A stretch of 64,000 bases of DNA from Glandiceps talaboti (lineage: Eukaryota; Hemichordata; Enteropneusta; Spengelidae). Both the position numbers and the translations under genes were made by a program. Below the pieces are notes generated by a model. It made no database searches. It saw only the letters and a program-made list of their open reading frames with translations, and was not told the DNA's origin. This document shows positions 63,101 to 64,000 of the stretch, in pieces. The DNA lies in NCBI RefSeq assembly GCF_964340395.1, contig NC_135549.1, forward strand, positions 8,647,342 to 8,711,341, written 5' to 3'. Within the stretch, counting starts at the first letter, position 1. Every line of letters starts with the position of its first letter.

Positions 63101-63860
63101 GTTATTATTGTTGTTGTTGTTGTTATAAATCATTTTAATATTGTTATGTTATTTTCATATCATAGAGATTCTGTAGCTACTAAATTAAGGATCCTTGACC
63201 CCGATGGTGTTCAAGCCAGAGGAAAAAAAAGGTTCAAACGTGGACTGTACAGAAGCATTGTAAGTTTGTTTATGATACTTTTTGTGTATATTAATGTGAA
63301 CTCATCCTGTCAAAATCATACACCAAATGACTCAGAGAAATGTTGGGTTTTTTTTGCATCATGGACTTTACACTTTTCACTTAGCTTAGTTTTAGCTCAG
63401 TTTGCACAGTTTTTCAAAGCCTTCATATTCAATAAAGTTAAAGTTACACAATATACAGAGTTTAATTTAATTAAATTCATTAAAGGGATTCCTTATAATG
63501 AGTTTTCTTCATTTTGTGATATTGAGTCGTTTCACTAAAATTCACACTGGTATTTATTGACAATTATGGCAAGTCTAAATTTTGTTAGGTACATCCTACA
63601 TCTGATGGGGAAAAGGAACATTATTAACAGGTACTCATAAGTCAACAGGCCAATAGCCGCAGATAAGTCATCAATATGCATCAAGAGAGAAGAAACTGAC
63701 CTTAATTTTTACAATTTCATAGTTCCTGTGTCTAAACTAAGTTTTTATCTATTTCTATTACATCTTTGCCATGTTAGTGTGTAACTGTTCTAGATGGTGA
63801 CTTTCTAGCACAATATATGTTTTCTTTGAAGGGTCCCAATCAAGTATGGCACCTGGATGG
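60863..63860 (+). CDS. Integrase-core-derived gene, 5' part (3'-partial, 6 exons seen)
   Basis: Exons: 60863-60899 (ATG), 61230-61320, 61863-61950, 62138-62223, 63166-63259, 63832-63860. All join in phase to 141 residues and continue past the window through a GTAAG donor at 63861. The N-terminal part is helical and basic, with an HTH-like start (AIQAFWHAGYSSYHIKMLL) and CGYRAMWCRLKKKY, then LRILDPDGVQARG. The last visible exon reads GPNQVWHLDG. This order matches a family of animal proteins in which GPN.xWHxDG opens an integrase (rve-type) catalytic core, the Asp being the first acidic catalytic residue. The family is transposon-derived and often intron-containing, suggesting a resident host gene. 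The remaining catalytic residues are beyond the window, so activity cannot be judged. Intron 4 begins GC (CAG|gcaagt). Confidence 0.75.
62280..62352. repeat. (CG/TG)n dinucleotide microsatellite
   Basis: GCGCGTGCG lead-in, then a pure TG array in intron 4 of the integrase-derived gene, about 57 bp after its GC splice donor. Confidence 0.96.
63052..63126. repeat. (TTA/TTG)n trinucleotide microsatellite
   Basis: Mixed ATT and GTT trinucleotides ending about 40 bp before exon 5 of the integrase-derived gene. Confidence 0.93.
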
Positions 63861-64000
63861 GTAAGTTCTTCTTTTATATGTATATGTGTGTAGGGGGTAT
63901 TATTGAGCATTATGGCAGTATTATTGCATTGATAGAATATGTGAAATGGCCAATAATTGGGCATACAATTGCATGTGATTCATATTGTTGTGTGATGATT

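Overview
This window is intron-rich nuclear DNA from an animal. It is AT-rich, full of microsatellites, and its protein-coding exons are short and bounded by GT-AG splice sites (two are GC-AG). The gene families are a giant non-classical cadherin, DENND6, a BH3-only-like protein and an integrase-core-derived protein. Together they fit a marine invertebrate bilaterian such as a hemichordate, amphioxus, brachiopod or mollusc. The sequence alone does not let me choose between these. No bacterial, organellar, tRNA, rRNA or CRISPR feature was seen.

Layout. (1) 1767-21626, plus strand: the 3' 26 exons of a giant cadherin. All exon phases join without a break into 2,765 residues: about 23 cadherin repeats, a membrane-adjacent region, one transmembrane helix and a cytoplasmic tail. 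The 5' end is outside the window or not recognised. (2) 21627-27500: 3' UTRs and intergenic DNA between convergent genes. (3) 27845-45442, minus strand: a complete 16-exon DENND6 gene of 579 aa, a Rab guanine-nucleotide exchange factor. (4) 47774-48837, minus strand: a compact three-exon gene predicted to encode 107 aa with a textbook BH3 motif and a hydrophobic C-terminal segment. No annotation I know of describes it, and I consider it the most interesting item here. (5) 51946-59797, minus strand: the 3' part of a second membrane protein. Its membrane-adjacent domain, transmembrane helix, tail and intron phases mirror the first cadherin, so it is a paralogous 3' end in inverted orientation. 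No cadherin repeats for it are visible. (6) 60006-60357: a minisatellite of about 10 copies between two divergent genes. (7) 60863-63860 and beyond, plus strand: the 5' part of an intron-containing integrase-core-derived gene, cut off by the window end.

How the genes relate. The two cadherin-type genes are adhesion receptors. Vertebrate DENND6A is known to activate Rab14 in endocytic recycling, which has been linked to N-cadherin turnover. I see no sequence evidence that their adjacency here is functional. Most remaining space is introns and intergenic DNA with simple repeats, which produce most of the long low-complexity open frames.
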